A DNA stretch of 64,000 nucleotides from Flavobacterium davisii (GCF_019565505.1 NZ_CP067378.1:2108001-2172000); one strand, 5' to 3'. Counted from the first letter of the stretch, positions 29,252 through 40,233 are shown. Numbers and translations are program-made. The notes: generated by a model not told the origin, from the letters alone.

Positions 29252-30588
29252 ATGAAAACTATTTTAATTAAAAATGCTCAGATAGTCAATGAAGGCCAAA
29301 TTTTTAAAGGGGATGTTTTAATTGAAAATCAGTTTATAATAGATATTTCGGAAAACATAGTTCCTCTCGAACACTTTCAGGTTATTGATGCCCAAAATAA
29401 TTATTTAATTCCGGTGCTATAGATGATCAAGTTCATTTCCGTGAACCGAGTCTAACCCACAAAGGTTCTATAGCTTCTGAATCTAAAGCGGCTGTAGCGG
29501 GCGGTATTACGACTTTTATGGAACAGCCTAATACCGTACCTAATGCGGTAACGCAAGAGTTATTAGAACAAAAATATGAAATAGCCTCTAAAACTTCTTA
29601 TGCTAATTACTCCTTTATGATGGGAGCTACTAATGATAATTTAGAAGAAGTGTTAAAAACCAATCCGCGCAATGTAGCTGCTATAAAAATTTTCTTAGGG
29701 TCTTCTACTGGTAATATGCTAGTAGATCGAGAAGAGGTACTAGAAAAAATATTTAGCAATACGAATATGATTATTTGTGTACATTGTGAAGATGAAACAA
29801 CTATTCAAAATAATTTAGCGATTTATAAAGAAAAATATGGTGACAATATTCCTGTGGATTGCCATCATTTAATAAGAAGTGAAGAAGCTTGTTATATTTC
29901 CTCCTCTAAGGCTATAGAATTAGCAAAAAAAACGGGAGCTCGCTTGCATATTTTTCATCTCTCTACAGCTAAAGAAATGGACTTATTTGATAATTCGATT
30001 CCGTTAGAAGATAAAAAAATAACAGCCGAAGTATGCGTGCACCACTTATGGTTTACCAATAAAGATTATGCTGATAAAGGAACACTGATCAAGTGGAATC
30101 CTGCTGTAAAAACAGAAACAGATAAAAATGCTTTATGGGAAGCTTTATTAGACGATCGTATTGATGTTATTGCTACAGACCACGCACCTCACACTATAGA
30201 AGAAAAACAAAACCCTTATACAAATGCTCCTTCGGGTGGGCCTCTTGTTCAGCACGCTGTTGTTGCGTTATTTGAAGCCTTTCATCAGGGCAAAATTTCA
30301 ATAGAACGAATTGTTCAAAAAATGGCCCATAACCCAGCTAAATTATTTCAGATAGATCGTCGTGGTTTTATAAGAAAAGGATATTATGCAGACTTAGTTA
30401 TTGTAGATCCTCATTCTTCTTGGACTGTTTCTAAGGATAATATTTTATACCAATGTGGTTGGTCACCTTTTGAAAATTATACATTTAAATCAAAAATTAC
30501 CCATACTTTTGTAAACGGTAATTTAGTATATGAAAATAATCAAGTCCAAGATATTCAACAAGGAATGCGATTAGAGTTTAACCGATAA
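29252..30588 (+). CDS. pyrC: Dihydroorotase (frameshifted)
   Basis: Amidohydrolase-family dihydroorotase of pyrimidine synthesis. The metal-binding DDQVHFREP (HxH), CVHCEDETT, LHIFHLST and ATDHAPHTIEEK motifs are in order. A base is missing at about 29413 (CCGGTG; CCGGGTG restores YLIPGAIDDQVHF). With correction the ATG at 29252 gives a 445-aa protein. The visible open frame from 29518 is only its major part. DUF4296 follows after 10 bp, as in other flavobacteria. Confidence 0.92.
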
Positions 30589-30598
30589 ACCCTTTTAT

Positions 30599-30961
30599 AT
30601 GAACAAAATAGTTTGCTTTTTTTTAATTATCTTTTTTATTTCTTGCCGGGATTCAGCTATCAAAAAGCCTGAAAACCTTATAGATGAAGCAACTATGGAG
30701 AAAATATTATATGATTTGGCATTAATTCAGGCTATTAAAGGATATGATGCCAAATTACTCCCGACAAATCAGATTGATCCTAAAAAATACGTTTACAAAA
30801 AGTATCATATAGACAGCTTACAATTAGTAAATAGTAACAAATATTATTCTGTAGACATCGTTAACTACAAAAAAATATACGACCATGCTATAGAAAAAAT
30901 AAAAAAAGAAAGAATTCAGATAGAAAAATTACGACAAGCGGAATTAAAAAAGAAAAATTAA
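30599..30961 (+). CDS. DUF4296 domain-containing lipoprotein
   Basis: 120 aa; lipoprotein signal peptide MNKIVCFFLIIFFISC then an alpha-helical domain containing PENLIDEATMEKILYDLALIQA. It matches the DUF4296 family, commonly downstream of pyrC in Flavobacteriaceae. Function unknown. Frame intact; lysine-rich C-terminus. Confidence 0.87.
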   Translation: MNKIVCFFLIIFFISCRDSAIKKPENLIDEATMEKILYDLALIQAIKGYDAKLLPTNQIDPKKYVYKKYHIDSLQLVNSNKYYSVDIVNYKKIYDHAIEKIKKERIQIEKLRQAELKKKN

Positions 30962-30991
30962 AAAAACCAAAAGCCAATCAACAGTAGTTCT

Positions 30992-31968
30992 TTAATTTGA
31001 TTTTAGGTAATCTTCTATGCTTGTAAACTCAAAATGAAAAGTTTTTAGTATTTTAGAATGATCATAATCGTTCATCGTTTGTAAAGTACGAATCATATCC
31101 TTAGATAAAACGTTGGTTTTACCGAATAATCCTAAAAACCAATCAAAGCTATAGGCCAATTTTAGTGCGTAGGATTGTATTAAAATGGTTGGTTTTTTGA
31201 CATTTAATTTCGCTGCTATAAGATTTGTTATTTCCTGGTATGATTTCGTTTCCGATACGACAATAAAACGCTGGCCTACAATAGTACTTTCCATTAGTTT
31301 TTTCATGATACAAACGACATCATCTACTGATACAAAACCAGTACTTCCTTTTGTATAAAAAGGTATTTCAGAAGCTACCTTATTATAAATAGTACCACTT
31401 CCTTCTCTCCAAAATAGTGGACCTAAAATAACCCCTGGATTAACAATTACAATAGGCAATCCTTCCTGATAGCCGCGCCATACTTCCATTTCCGCGCCAT
31501 ATTTAGAAATAGCATAATCACTATGTGACAACTCAGGATTCCACTCTGTTGCTTCCGTTATTTTTTTTTCATGTTCTTTTAGATCTCCTAAAGCAGCAAT
31601 AGAACTTACATAACATAATTTTTGAACACCAAAATCAATACACAAATTGACTACATTGGCGGTTCCTTGAATATTCACCTTTCTTAAATTATCTTCCTCC
31701 TTTGGATCAAAGGACACCAAGGCTGCACAATGATAAACTTGCGTAACATCTTGAAATGCTAATTCTAAAGAAGGAATGTCTAGTATGTCGCCTACTACCC
31801 AATTTATTTTATCAAACGCCTCTTTTTTTTGATAATGAGCCAATACCTTTTTACCCGTTCTTTGTTTTTTTCTGTACGAAATAAAGCTTTTACCTTTTCC
31901 CCTGAATTGATTAAACTCAAAATCAAGTGTGAACCTACTAACCCTGTTGCGCCTGTAACTAAAATCAT
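30992..31968 (-). CDS. NAD-dependent epimerase/dehydratase (SDR; frameshifted near N-terminus)
   Basis: Extended SDR protein. From the ATG at 31968 the N-terminus reads MILVTGATGLVGSHLI, with the GxxGxxG nucleotide-binding motif. One A is missing in a run near 31853-31858 and the frame resumes as VLAHYQKK. Later motifs are VSSIAALG (Ser) and YAISKYGAEMEV (catalytic YxxxK). About 326 aa. Substrate unknown. A TATATTTG -7 element overlaps 31973-31980. An open frame starting at 31975 is the wrong frame over the N-terminus. Confidence 0.88.
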
Positions 31969-31972
31969 GGTT

Positions 31973-31980
31973 CAAATATA
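31973..31980 (-). promoter_or_regulatory. -7 element TATATTTG
   Basis: Perfect TAnnTTTG match on the minus strand, 5 bp before the epimerase ATG (31968); the leader must be very short. Confidence 0.55.
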
Positions 31981-32120
31981 AAAAAGATTAAAATTATATC
32001 TTCCATTTTCATTACTTTAAAACGCTTTTATACATATTATCGTTTAATAAGAGTCGTTAAACGATTTCATCCTTTTTATTTTTTTAGTTAGTAAATTGTT
32101 ATAAATAGCAAACATTAACT

Positions 32121-32425
32121 ATGCTAAAAAAACCGTACTTATAGAAAACAAATGTTTTATTGTTACAAAAAACAATCAGCTACATATTAAGTCAGAAGAA
32201 AGAGAAAACGCTTTACCTATAGAAGATATAGGTTTTATTATTCTTGATAATCCTGAAATATACATAAGTATTCCTGCTATAAATTTGTTAATACAACATA
32301 ATTCAGTGGTAATTATTTGCCATAAAAATCATCTTCCCAACGGAATGTTTTTAAACTTAGAGAGCTGTCACATTCAACTGCGGCATCTGAGTTTATTATT
32401 AATTTTTTTGATTTTAGAAGGTTAG
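32121..32425 (+). pseudogene. cas1 fragment (type II-C-like Cas1 N-terminal domain)
   Basis: Conceptual translation gives about 100 residues. After the first codons (one A short in the A-run at 32126) it reads TVLIENKCFIVTKNNQLHI, then LPIEDIGFIILDNPEIYIS, INLLIQHNSVVIICHKNHLP and NGMFLNLESCHIQ. This is the N-terminal beta-sandwich of type II Cas1 (compare NHLVIK ... INFIILE ... VISSALF ... ILLTCDETHSINGVF in the Campylobacter protein, from memory). The match ends at about 32383; a stop follows at 32425 and the catalytic helical domain is missing. It is thus a truncated remnant, and it lies on the strand opposite to the cas9 remnant. Confidence 0.8.
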
Positions 32426-32567
32426 GAGGTTAAGGAGTAGGGTTTGAATTGTTTAAGATTTGAAATTACTCTTTCCTCTTCACTCTTTCCTTGTGTGAAA
32501 ATAATTGAAACATTTTTTTTACACACTTTTTATATGAAAATTTTGAAACGTTTTTTAACTAGAATTT

Positions 32568-32655
32568 GGTATTAGACTTCATACGCGAGATGAAAAGATA
32601 AAAAGGAACAAAAAAATCTTGTAGGTAGGGAGCAAAAGCCGTAATCCAGTTGTAG
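32568..32655. repeat. Degenerate copy of the AACCCAGATT repeat family
   Basis: ATTAGACTTCATACG followed by GATGAAAAGATAAAAAGG and AACAAAAAAATCT resembles the right-half repeat at 55290-55350 (ATTAGACTCTATGG, GATGGAAAGGTAAAGG, TACAAAAAAATTT). The right end CCGTAATCCAGTT is a decayed form of the terminal GCGTAATCTGGGTT. Confidence 0.5.
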
Positions 32656-32712
32656 TTTGTCACTTGAGCTCAAGGGAGAAATTACATTATCTAACGTATG
32701 TGATTTCGCTTC
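32656..32712. repeat. REP-like palindromic unit 1
   Basis: GTCACTTGAGCTCAAGGGAG head followed by the inverted pair GAAATTACAT / ATGTGATTTC with a 10-nt loop. It resembles the abundant intergenic REP-type sequence of Bacteroidetes that begins with a GTCA(C/T)TT head and a GGAGAAAT stem. Confidence 0.55.
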
Positions 32713-32770
32713 TATTTTATAAATGATAAGATTACGAATCATTTTTATAATAAATAAATCACCGTTTTGT

Positions 32771-32853
32771 TTGTCACTCTGGGAAGGAGGAGTTGCATAA
32801 TCTAATTCCAGTATATTGTTTCAAACGTTATGTGATCCCTCCTTGTGTCACAC
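32771..32853. repeat. REP-like palindromic unit 2
   Basis: Related to unit 1: TTGTCACTCTGGGAAGGAGG with GCATAA pairs imperfectly with TTATGTGATCCCTCC and the terminal GTGTCACAC. It probably folds as a long imperfect hairpin and directly abuts the cas9 remnant. Confidence 0.5.
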
Positions 32854-32866
32854 GATAGTCTTGTGT

Positions 32867-32944
32867 TTATTCCTTCGTTTTCATCTTCTCTAATTGCCAA
32901 CCAATGGAGTTGGGCCCTAAGTCGACACCTAAAATTTTTGTCAT
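32867..32944 (-). pseudogene. cas9 N-terminal fragment (RuvC-I motif)
   Basis: An ATG at 32944 opens a 25-codon frame that reads MTKILGVDLGPNSIGWQL before degenerating to a stop. The DLGxNSIGW string is the Cas9 RuvC-I signature (DLGTNSIGWA in active enzymes), including the catalytic Asp position. Everything downstream of the motif is gone; the REP-like unit 2 begins at about 32853. This is a deletion remnant, not a gene. Confidence 0.8.
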
Positions 32945-32988
32945 AATAGTTTTTATGTTGTTTAGCTTACACCTAAACTTATAAAAAA

Positions 32989-32996
32989 TACATTTG
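32989..32996 (+). promoter_or_regulatory. -7 element TACATTTG ahead of tracrRNA-like sequence
   Basis: TAnnTTTG match on the plus strand, divergent from the cas9 remnant, in the position expected for a tracrRNA promoter in a type II-C locus. Confidence 0.45.
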
Positions 32997-33001
32997 CTTA
33001 A

Positions 33002-33135
33002 AAAAATAAAAATATTTTACATTTTTTTTATCTCAGCAACAGATAAAATTATTCTAATCTTTAATCTTATCACAATAAGACTATATGCCGTAGACGAAAG
33101 TCTAAAATCCCGCTTACTCCGTGGAATTTACTATT
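33002..33135 (+). ncRNA. tracrRNA-like remnant
   Basis: Downstream of the TACATTTG element comes a segment TTATCACAATAAGACTATAT followed by GCCG and the perfect stem-loop TAGAC-GAAA-GTCTA (33091-33105), then CCGCTTACTCCGTGG, which can form another small hairpin. The order (anti-repeat ending in CACAAT, nexus-like ACTATATGCC, GNRA-looped stem, terminal hairpin) is that of type II-C tracrRNAs. A mutated nexus base pair suggests decay. No CRISPR array is visible in the window. Confidence 0.5.
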
Positions 33136-33202
33136 TATACGAACTACAAATTCTTTAATCTACTTTGATAGAATTATTTTTTAAAGTTTGTTGAACTTAT
33201 TA

Positions 33203-33377
33203 AACCCAGATTCCGCATTAGACTTCGTTGTGAAACAAAATTTTTCAATAAATTCAAGTGCTCACGGAAAATTTTAGAAGAAGAAATAGTGAACTATTTT
33301 GATGATTAAAATTTGAGTACGTGCTTGAATTTGAAGAAAAATAAAGTGGAATAGATTTCTAATGCGTAATCTGGGTT
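33203..33377. repeat. MITE-like repeat, copy 2 (175 bp)
   Basis: Same element as 25894-26094 and nearly identical over most of its length. Left terminal repeat AACCCAGATTCCGCATTAGA (one mismatch), right end TCTAATGCGTAATCTGGGTT. It lacks about 26 bp (a TCTATTCG-type mini-hairpin) next to the right end. It lies just upstream of the tyrS promoter. Confidence 0.88.
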
Positions 33378-33419
33378 AAAATCTGATATAGGAGATTTAC
33401 AATCTAAAAACTAAAAACT

Positions 33420-33427
33420 TATCTTTG
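33420..33427 (+). promoter_or_regulatory. -7 element TATCTTTG
   Basis: TAnnTTTG match 18 bp upstream of the tyrS ATG at 33445. Confidence 0.7.
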
Positions 33428-33444
33428 CAAAAATTTTTTAAATA

Positions 33445-34753
33445 ATGAAAAACATAATTGCTGAATTACAATGGCGTGGACTGGTACACGATATGATGCA
33501 GGAACAGAAGAACAATTGTTAAAGGAAAGCACGGCAACATATATAGGATTTGATCCAACATCAGATTCTCTGCACATAGGAAGTTTAGTTCCGATCATTT
33601 TATTAGTTCACCTTCGCAATTTTGGTCATAAACCATTTGCATTAGTAGGAGGAGCTACGGGAATGATTGGCGATCCTTCTGGAAAAAGCAACGAACGCAA
33701 TTTATTAGATGAGGAAAGTCTTTCTAAAAATGTAGAGGGCATTAAGGGGGTTTTATCTAAATTTCTTGACTTTAATGCTACCGATGACAACGCGCCTGTA
33801 TTAGTAAATAATTATGATTGGATGAAAACCTTTTCTTTCATAGATTTTGCTCGAAATGTAGGAAAACGAATTACGGTTAACTATATGATGGCTAAAGATT
33901 CTGTGAAAAAACGTCTTTCAGGAGAAACGGGGGACGGTATGTCCTTTACAGAATTTACATATCAATTAATTCAAGGATATGATTTTTATCATTTGCACAA
34001 AACATACGGATGTAAGTTGCAAATGGGAGGGAGTGATCAATGGGGTAATATTACCACAGGTACTGAGTTAATCCGTAGAATGAATGTAGATACAGAAGAA
34101 GAAGGAGCAAAGGCTTATGCCTTAACTTGTCCTTTAATAACGAAGGCAGACGGATCAAAATTTGGAAAAACAGAAGGCGGAAATATATGGTTAACAGCAG
34201 ACAAAACCACTGTTTACAAATTTTATCAATTTTGGCTTAATACAACAGATGCAGATGCAGAAAAGTACATTAAAATATTTACTTTCTTAGATAAAGAAAC
34301 AATTGAAGCTTTAATTGAAGAGCATCGTCAAGCTCCGCATTTAAGAGTTTTACAACGCAAATTAGCTGAGGAAATAACCCTTTTCGTACATGATAAAGAA
34401 GCTTTAGATAAAGCGATTGCTGCTTCTAATATATTATTTGGAAATTCTACTTCTGAGGATTTAAAAAAATTAGATTCAGAAACTTTTTTAGAAGCATTTG
34501 AAGGAGTGCCTCAAGCAACCATTTCAAGAGAAGCGATAGAGGAAGGTATTCTTATTGTAGATGTGCTTAATGCTAAAACAGGTTTTTTGAAATCAAACGG
34601 TGAAGCGCGTAGAGCGTTGACTGAAAATTCAATTTCTGTGAACAGAGAAAAAGTAACCGAAGAATTTATACTACAAAAAAGGATCTTATTAATAATGAAT
34701 TTGTTTTGCTTCAAAGAGGTAAAAAAAACTATTTTATCGTAAGAATTAGTTAA
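33445..34753 (+). CDS. tyrS: Tyrosyl-tRNA synthetase (frameshifted at both ends)
   Basis: Class I aminoacyl-tRNA synthetase charging tRNA-Tyr. From the ATG at 33445 the sequence reads [19 protein letters not shown]; one C is missing near 33500 (ATGCAGGA for ATGCCAGGA). [13 protein letters not shown] carries the HIGH-type motif, [14 protein letters not shown] binds tyrosine, and [11 protein letters not shown] is the KMSKS-type motif. The C-terminal S4 domain has one A missing near 34675; corrected, it ends NYFIVRIS at 34753. About 436 aa. A strong terminator follows. Confidence 0.94.
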
Positions 34754-34772
34754 ATACTATTTTGTAATAAAA

Positions 34773-34801
34773 AAAAGCCGCTTATTTAAGCGGCTTTTTT
34801 T
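34773..34801 (+). terminator. Rho-independent terminator of tyrS
   Basis: Arms AAAGCCGCTT / AAGCGGCTTT with a 4-nt loop and seven T, 20 bp after the tyrS stop. Confidence 0.9.
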
Positions 34802-34958
34802 ATTTAATAAAAGTAGTATTAATAAGTATTTAAAAGATAAATTATAGTTCATTTATTTTAATCTGTTTTTTTTAGTGTATTTTGTTATAATTTATTCCAT
34901 TTTATTAAAATAATATAAATATATTCGCAATTATTATTAATACCAACTAATAAATAAA

Positions 34959-37900
34959 ATGAAAAATAAACTACTTTTAATTGCCTTATTGGCAACAGGG
35001 GTTGTATTGGGGCAAAATGACTTGTGGAAACGTACAGGTACAAGTCGTAAAGCCTTGTTAAACAGTAAAATACAGCTTCCTGAAAAAAATCTCTTTGATT
35101 TAAATATAGATTTAATCAAAGAGCAATTAGCCAAATCAACGAATCGTTTTAGTCGTTCTTCTTCAACATTAGTTATTTCGCTTCCTAATTCAGAAGGAAA
35201 TTTGGAAAAATTTAGAGTTTATGAAAATTCTAATATGGATCCTGTTTTACAGGCTAAATACCCTCAAATCCGTTCCTATATAGGAATAGGTATTGACAAT
35301 CCTACTTCAACGGCCTATTTTAGTATGTCTCCATTAGGATTTAAGTCTATGACGTTAAATGCAGGCAAATCAGCTTCTTTTATTGAACCATATTCAAAAG
35401 ATTTGAAAACATATTCTGTTTATAAAAAAACTGATAAAAAAGAAGATTTATCTCCTTTTGAATGTAAAGTGATAGATAAAGTAGTACCTAGTTTTAGGAC
35501 TTCGGGGACAAATTTACGACCAAACGCTGATGATGCTATTTTGAGAACTTTTCGTCTAGCCCTTTCTGTAACAGGAGAATATACGGCTTATTTTGGAGGC
35601 ACTAGAGCACAAGCATTGGCGGCTATGAATGCCACAATGACTCGCGTAAATGGCGTTTTTGAAAAAGATTTCAATGTTAGAATGAACTTAATCGCTAACA
35701 ATGATGTTCTTATTTATACAAATGCTTCTACAGATCCTTATTCTGTGGCATCTACAGGTTCTGGAGGCGCATGGAATACTGAATTACAAAATAATTTAAC
35801 CAATACTATTGGCAATGGAGCTTATGATATTGGACATTTATTTGGTGCTTCTGGTGGCGGAGGTAATGCAGGCTGTATTGGTTGTATTTGTGTAGATGAT
35901 ACTGTAAGTACAACGGACAAAAATAAAGGTTCTGGCTATACATCGCCTGGTGATGGAGTACCACAAGGAGATAATTTTGATATTGATTATGTAGCGCATG
36001 AAATGGGGCATCAGTTTGGAGCTAATCATACTTTTTCACATGGAAATGAAGGTACTGGTGCCAACATGGAACCGAGGATCAGGCTCTACTATTATGGGAT
36101 ATGCAGGTATTACGGCTCAAGATGTACAACCTCATTCAGACGCTTATTTTCATGCTTTTAGTATCCAACAAGTTACAAATAATATCAAAAATAAAAATTG
36201 TTCTGTAAACACAGCAACAGGTAATGCTGTACCTACAGCAAATGCAGGTTTAGATTTTACCATCCCTAAAAGCACTCCTTTTATACTTACAGGTGCAGGT
36301 ACTGACGCAAATGCAGATGCTTTAACGTATGCTTGGGAGCAATTTGATAATGCTACTTCATCACAAACAGGAACAAGTTCTGCCGCTAGTGCTACCAAAA
36401 CAGCTGGTCCTACATTTAGATCATACAATCCAACTACCTCTCCTTCGAGATATTTTCCTCAAATGACTTCTGTTTTAGCAGGAGGAACAACTACTCAAGG
36501 AACAGATATTGTAGTAGAAGCGTTACCTTCTGTTGCAAGAACTATGAATTTCCGTTTTACTGTTCGTGATAACAGAGCAGGAGGATCTGCAAATAACTCA
36601 GATGATATGATTGTAACTGTAAATGGAACGGCAGGACCTTTTTCTATTACATCACAAGGAAGTGCTACTTCTTATACAGGAGGAACCTCTCAAATGGTAA
36701 CTTGGAATGTGGCAGGTACAACTGCAAATGGTGTTAACTGTGCTAATGTAGACATTTTATGGTCAACCAATAATGGTGCTACTTGGATCCCCTTGTTAAC
36801 TGGAACTTTGAATGATGGTACAGAAAATATAACGATTCCTAATACCGCAACTACTACAGGTAGAATCATGGTAAAAGGTTCAAATCATATCTTTTTGATG
36901 TTAATAATGCTAACATTACAGTTGTTGCCGGTTCCTCTGATACAATCGCTCCAACTGCTCCAACTGCCTTAACGGCTTCTGGTACTACAGAAATATCAAC
37001 TAGTTTGTCTTGGATTGCTTCAACAGATAATGTAGGTGTTACGGGGTATGATGTATATCAGGATACAGTATTAATTGGTTCTACTACTGCTACTACTTAT
37101 AATGTAACAGGGTTAACAGCTTCTACATCATACACGTTTACTATTAAAGCTAAAGATGCTGCTGGTAACATTTCCAATGCTAGTAATGCTATAACAGTAA
37201 CGACTTCAGCTCCTGTAATTGATACAACAGCTCCAACAGCTCCAACATTAAGCGCATCAGGTACTACGACTACGACTACTAATTTATCATGGAGCGGGGC
37301 TACTGATAATGTAGGCGTTACAGCATATAACGTTTATCAAGGAACAACTTTATTAGGAACAACTTCTTCTACCTCATATAATGTTGTTGGACTAACTGCA
37401 GCTACAACCTATTCATTTACTGTTAAAGCTAAAGATGCTGCTGGTAACATTTCTAATGCAAGTAACATTGTTAGCGTAACTACATCTTCTAACTCTTTAA
37501 CATATTGTACATCCAAAGGAAATAGTACTGCTGATGAAAAAATAGCAAAAGTTGTAATTGGATCAATAAATAACTCTTCTACAGGAACTGTTGGCTATGA
37601 AAATTTTACCACTTTATCAACTTCAGCCATAAGAGGTAATGCACAAACTATAACAATTACTCCTTCTTGGGCTTCAACAACTTACCCTGAAGGCTATGCG
37701 GTTTTTATTGATTACAATCAAGATGGTGATTTTGCAGATGCAGGTGAAACAGTTTGGACTAAAGCGGCTTCTACTACAACATCGGTTTCGGGTACATTTA
37801 CAGTTCCAACAACGGCTACTTTAGGAACAACACGAATGAGAGTTTCTATGAAATATAATGGTATTCCTACAGCATGTGAAGCTTTTTCTTATGGTCAGGT

Positions 37901-38186
37901 AGAAGATTATACTATTAACATTTCTTCCAGCGCAAAAGAAGTTGAAAAAAATAGTATATCAAAACTTGATATTACGGTATTTCCTATTCCAACCTCTGAT
38001 ATACTTTCAGTTAAAGGAACTTCTGAATCAGCTACCTATAAAGTGTATAACTTAGTTGGACAAATTATTTTGGAAGGAAAAATAAATGACGAAAAAATAA
38101 ATGTAACCAATTGTAGTGCTGGAAACTATGTATTAGAAGTTTCTGATCTGAATACAACGGTTACTAAACGCTTTATCAAAGAATAA
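34959..38186 (+). CDS. Secreted M12B-like zinc metalloprotease with FN3, GEVED and T9SS sorting domains (frameshifted)
   Basis: Signal peptide at residues 1-19, a propeptide, and a reprolysin-type catalytic domain with HEMGHQFGANH (HExxHxxGxxH). A linker beta-domain follows, then two fibronectin type III repeats (each ending YxFTxKAKDAAGNISNAS), a GEVED-type domain (FIDYNQDGDFADAGE) and a C-terminal T9SS type A sorting domain (ITVFPIPTSDILSV ... YVLEVSD). It should be exported by Sec, then cross the outer membrane by the type IX system. Frame breaks: an extra base near 36072 (CCGAGGATC) and a missing T near 36893. About 1075 aa. A candidate virulence or nutrient-scavenging protease. Confidence 0.9.
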
Positions 38187-38213
38187 CTTTGATAATTAAC
38201 CCAACCTCCAGCC

Positions 38214-38244
38214 AAAAAGCTATCTCTTAGAGATAGCTTTTTTT
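38214..38244 (+). terminator. Rho-independent terminator
   Basis: AAAGCTATCTCTTAGAGATAGC stem with a trailing T-run, 28 bp after the metalloprotease stop. Confidence 0.85.
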
Positions 38245-38280
38245 GCAGATAAAATGATTATTTTAGCAAAAAGATTAAAG

Positions 38281-40196
38281 ATGAAAAAACTAGCGCTATT
38301 AAGCGTAACGCTTATGAGTATTAATTCTGGAATTTCACAAAATATCATGACTCCTGATTTACTTTGGAAACTCGGTCGTGTTACTCCTATTGGACTATCA
38401 AAAGATGGTAAAAATATAATTTATAAAGTAGGAACTCCATCTGTTGAAGAAAATAAGTCTACTAATAAATTTTATAGTATTCCTGTCACAGGTGGTAGTC
38501 CTATTGAAATTGAAGAATACAAAGAATTAATAAAAAACAAAAACATTTCTCCTGACGGAATGTATTTACTTTCAGATAAAGAAGTAAAAATAACACCTGT
38601 TTTAGGAAAAGATATTTATCCCGAGTTGTCTAAATCAGATGCTCAAGTATATGATGGTCTTGATTATCGTCATTGGGATACTTGGCGAGATGGTACATAC
38701 AACCATGTTTTTTTTTGGTGGTGTGCCAGCTCCTAATGTACGTTTAGCACCGCCTGTAGATATTATGGAAGGCGAACCTTATGACGCTCCACAGAAACCA
38801 TTTGGAGGTGATGAGGATTATATTTGGTCTCCTGACAGTAAAAACATCATCTATGTTTGTAAAAAAAAGACAGGAACGGCTTATGCTACTAGTACAAATA
38901 CCGATTTATACCAATACAATATTGAAACGAAGGAAACTTTAAATTTGACACCTAATAATCTTGGTTATGATACACATCCTGAATTTTCACCTAATGGAGA
39001 TCTTACTTGGTTACAAATGAAAAATGACGGTTATGAGGCAGATAAAAATGATATTATTGTAAAACATAAAGGATTAGAGATTAATTTAACGGCGAACTGG
39101 GATGGTACTGTAGAAAGTTTTAAATGGAGTAAAGAGGGTAAAAAAGTGTACTTTCTTGCTCCTATAGACGGTACCAAACAATTATTTGAGGTAAATTTTC
39201 CGGGCTAACTAAAGCAGCTATTAGCGTTAAACAAATTACAAATGGCGATTTTGATGTTACTCAAATTATAGATTTTACTACAGACCAAATTCTTTTGTCT
39301 CGAAATGATATGAATCACGCTACTGAAATTTATTCGTATCATTTAAAAAACAAATCTTGGCATCAAATAACACACGTTAATACGGAAACTTACAACAAAT
39401 TAGATTTATGTAAAACCGAAAAACGTTATGTGACTACTACAGATGGAAAAAAATGCTAGTTTGGGTTGTATTTCCTCCAAACTTTGACCCGAGCAAAAAA
39501 TATCCTACGTTATTATATTGTCAAGGAGGACCGCAAAGCGCATTAACTCAATATTATTCTTTCCGTTGGAATTTTCAAACAATTGCATCACAAGGTTATA
39601 TTGTAGTTGCTCCAAATCGTAGAGGTATGCCTGGTCATGGTGTAAAATGGAATGAACAAATAAGTAAAGATTGGGGAGGTCAAGTTATGGACGATTATTT
39701 ATCAGCTATTGATGATGTAGCAAAAGAATCCTATGTAGACAAAACACGACTAGGAGCGGTGGGTGCTAGTTACGGAGGATACTCTGTATTTTATTTAGCT
39801 GGAATTCACAATAATCGTTTTAAAACTTTCATTTCACACTGTGGCATCTTTAATACCCAAAGTATGTATGGTACAACAGAAGAAATATTTTTTACTAACT
39901 GGGATTCTGGAGGAGCGTATTGGGAAAAAAACAATCTTGTTGCACAAAAAACATATAATGATTTTAATCCTATTAATTTAATTAATAACTGGAATACGCC
40001 TATTTTAGTGATTCAAGGAGGTAAAGATTATAGAGTTCCGCTAGGACAAGGGCAAGAAGCTTTTCAAGCGGCTCAATTAAAAGGAATTAAAAGTCGCTTT
40101 TTGCATTTTCCAGAAGAGAATCATTGGGTTTTAAAACCTCAAAATGCGTTAGTATGGCAACGTGAATTTTTTAAATGGCTTAAAGAGACTTTATAG
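38281..40196 (+). CDS. S9 family prolyl-oligopeptidase-like peptidase (frameshifted)
   Basis: Exported serine peptidase (signal peptide MKKLALLSVTLMSINSGIS) with an N-terminal beta-propeller (repeats such as YIWSPDSKNIIYVCKK) and a C-terminal alpha/beta-hydrolase. The catalytic triad is visible: Ser in GAVGASYGGYSVF, Asp in VIQGGKDYRVP, His in PEENHWVLK. Three frame breaks: an extra T near 38708 (nine T), a missing base near 39202 (TTCCGGGCTA) and a missing A near 39448. Corrected length about 638 aa. Periplasmic or surface peptide degradation is likely. The start at 38281 is preferred over 38254 because it begins the signal peptide. Confidence 0.9.
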
Positions 40197-40233
40197 ATGA
40201 TTCAAAAATCATAATGTATCTATAAATTCAAAT

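Noticed and set aside
31976..33444. CRISPR array in the cas remnant region
   Set aside because: I looked for regularly spaced direct repeats of 30-47 bp and found none; only palindromic and MITE-like repeats occur.
35998..36972. Separate gene with an ATG inside the metalloprotease
   Set aside because: It is the downstream frame of the same protein after an indel near 36072; the zinc motif region continues directly into it.
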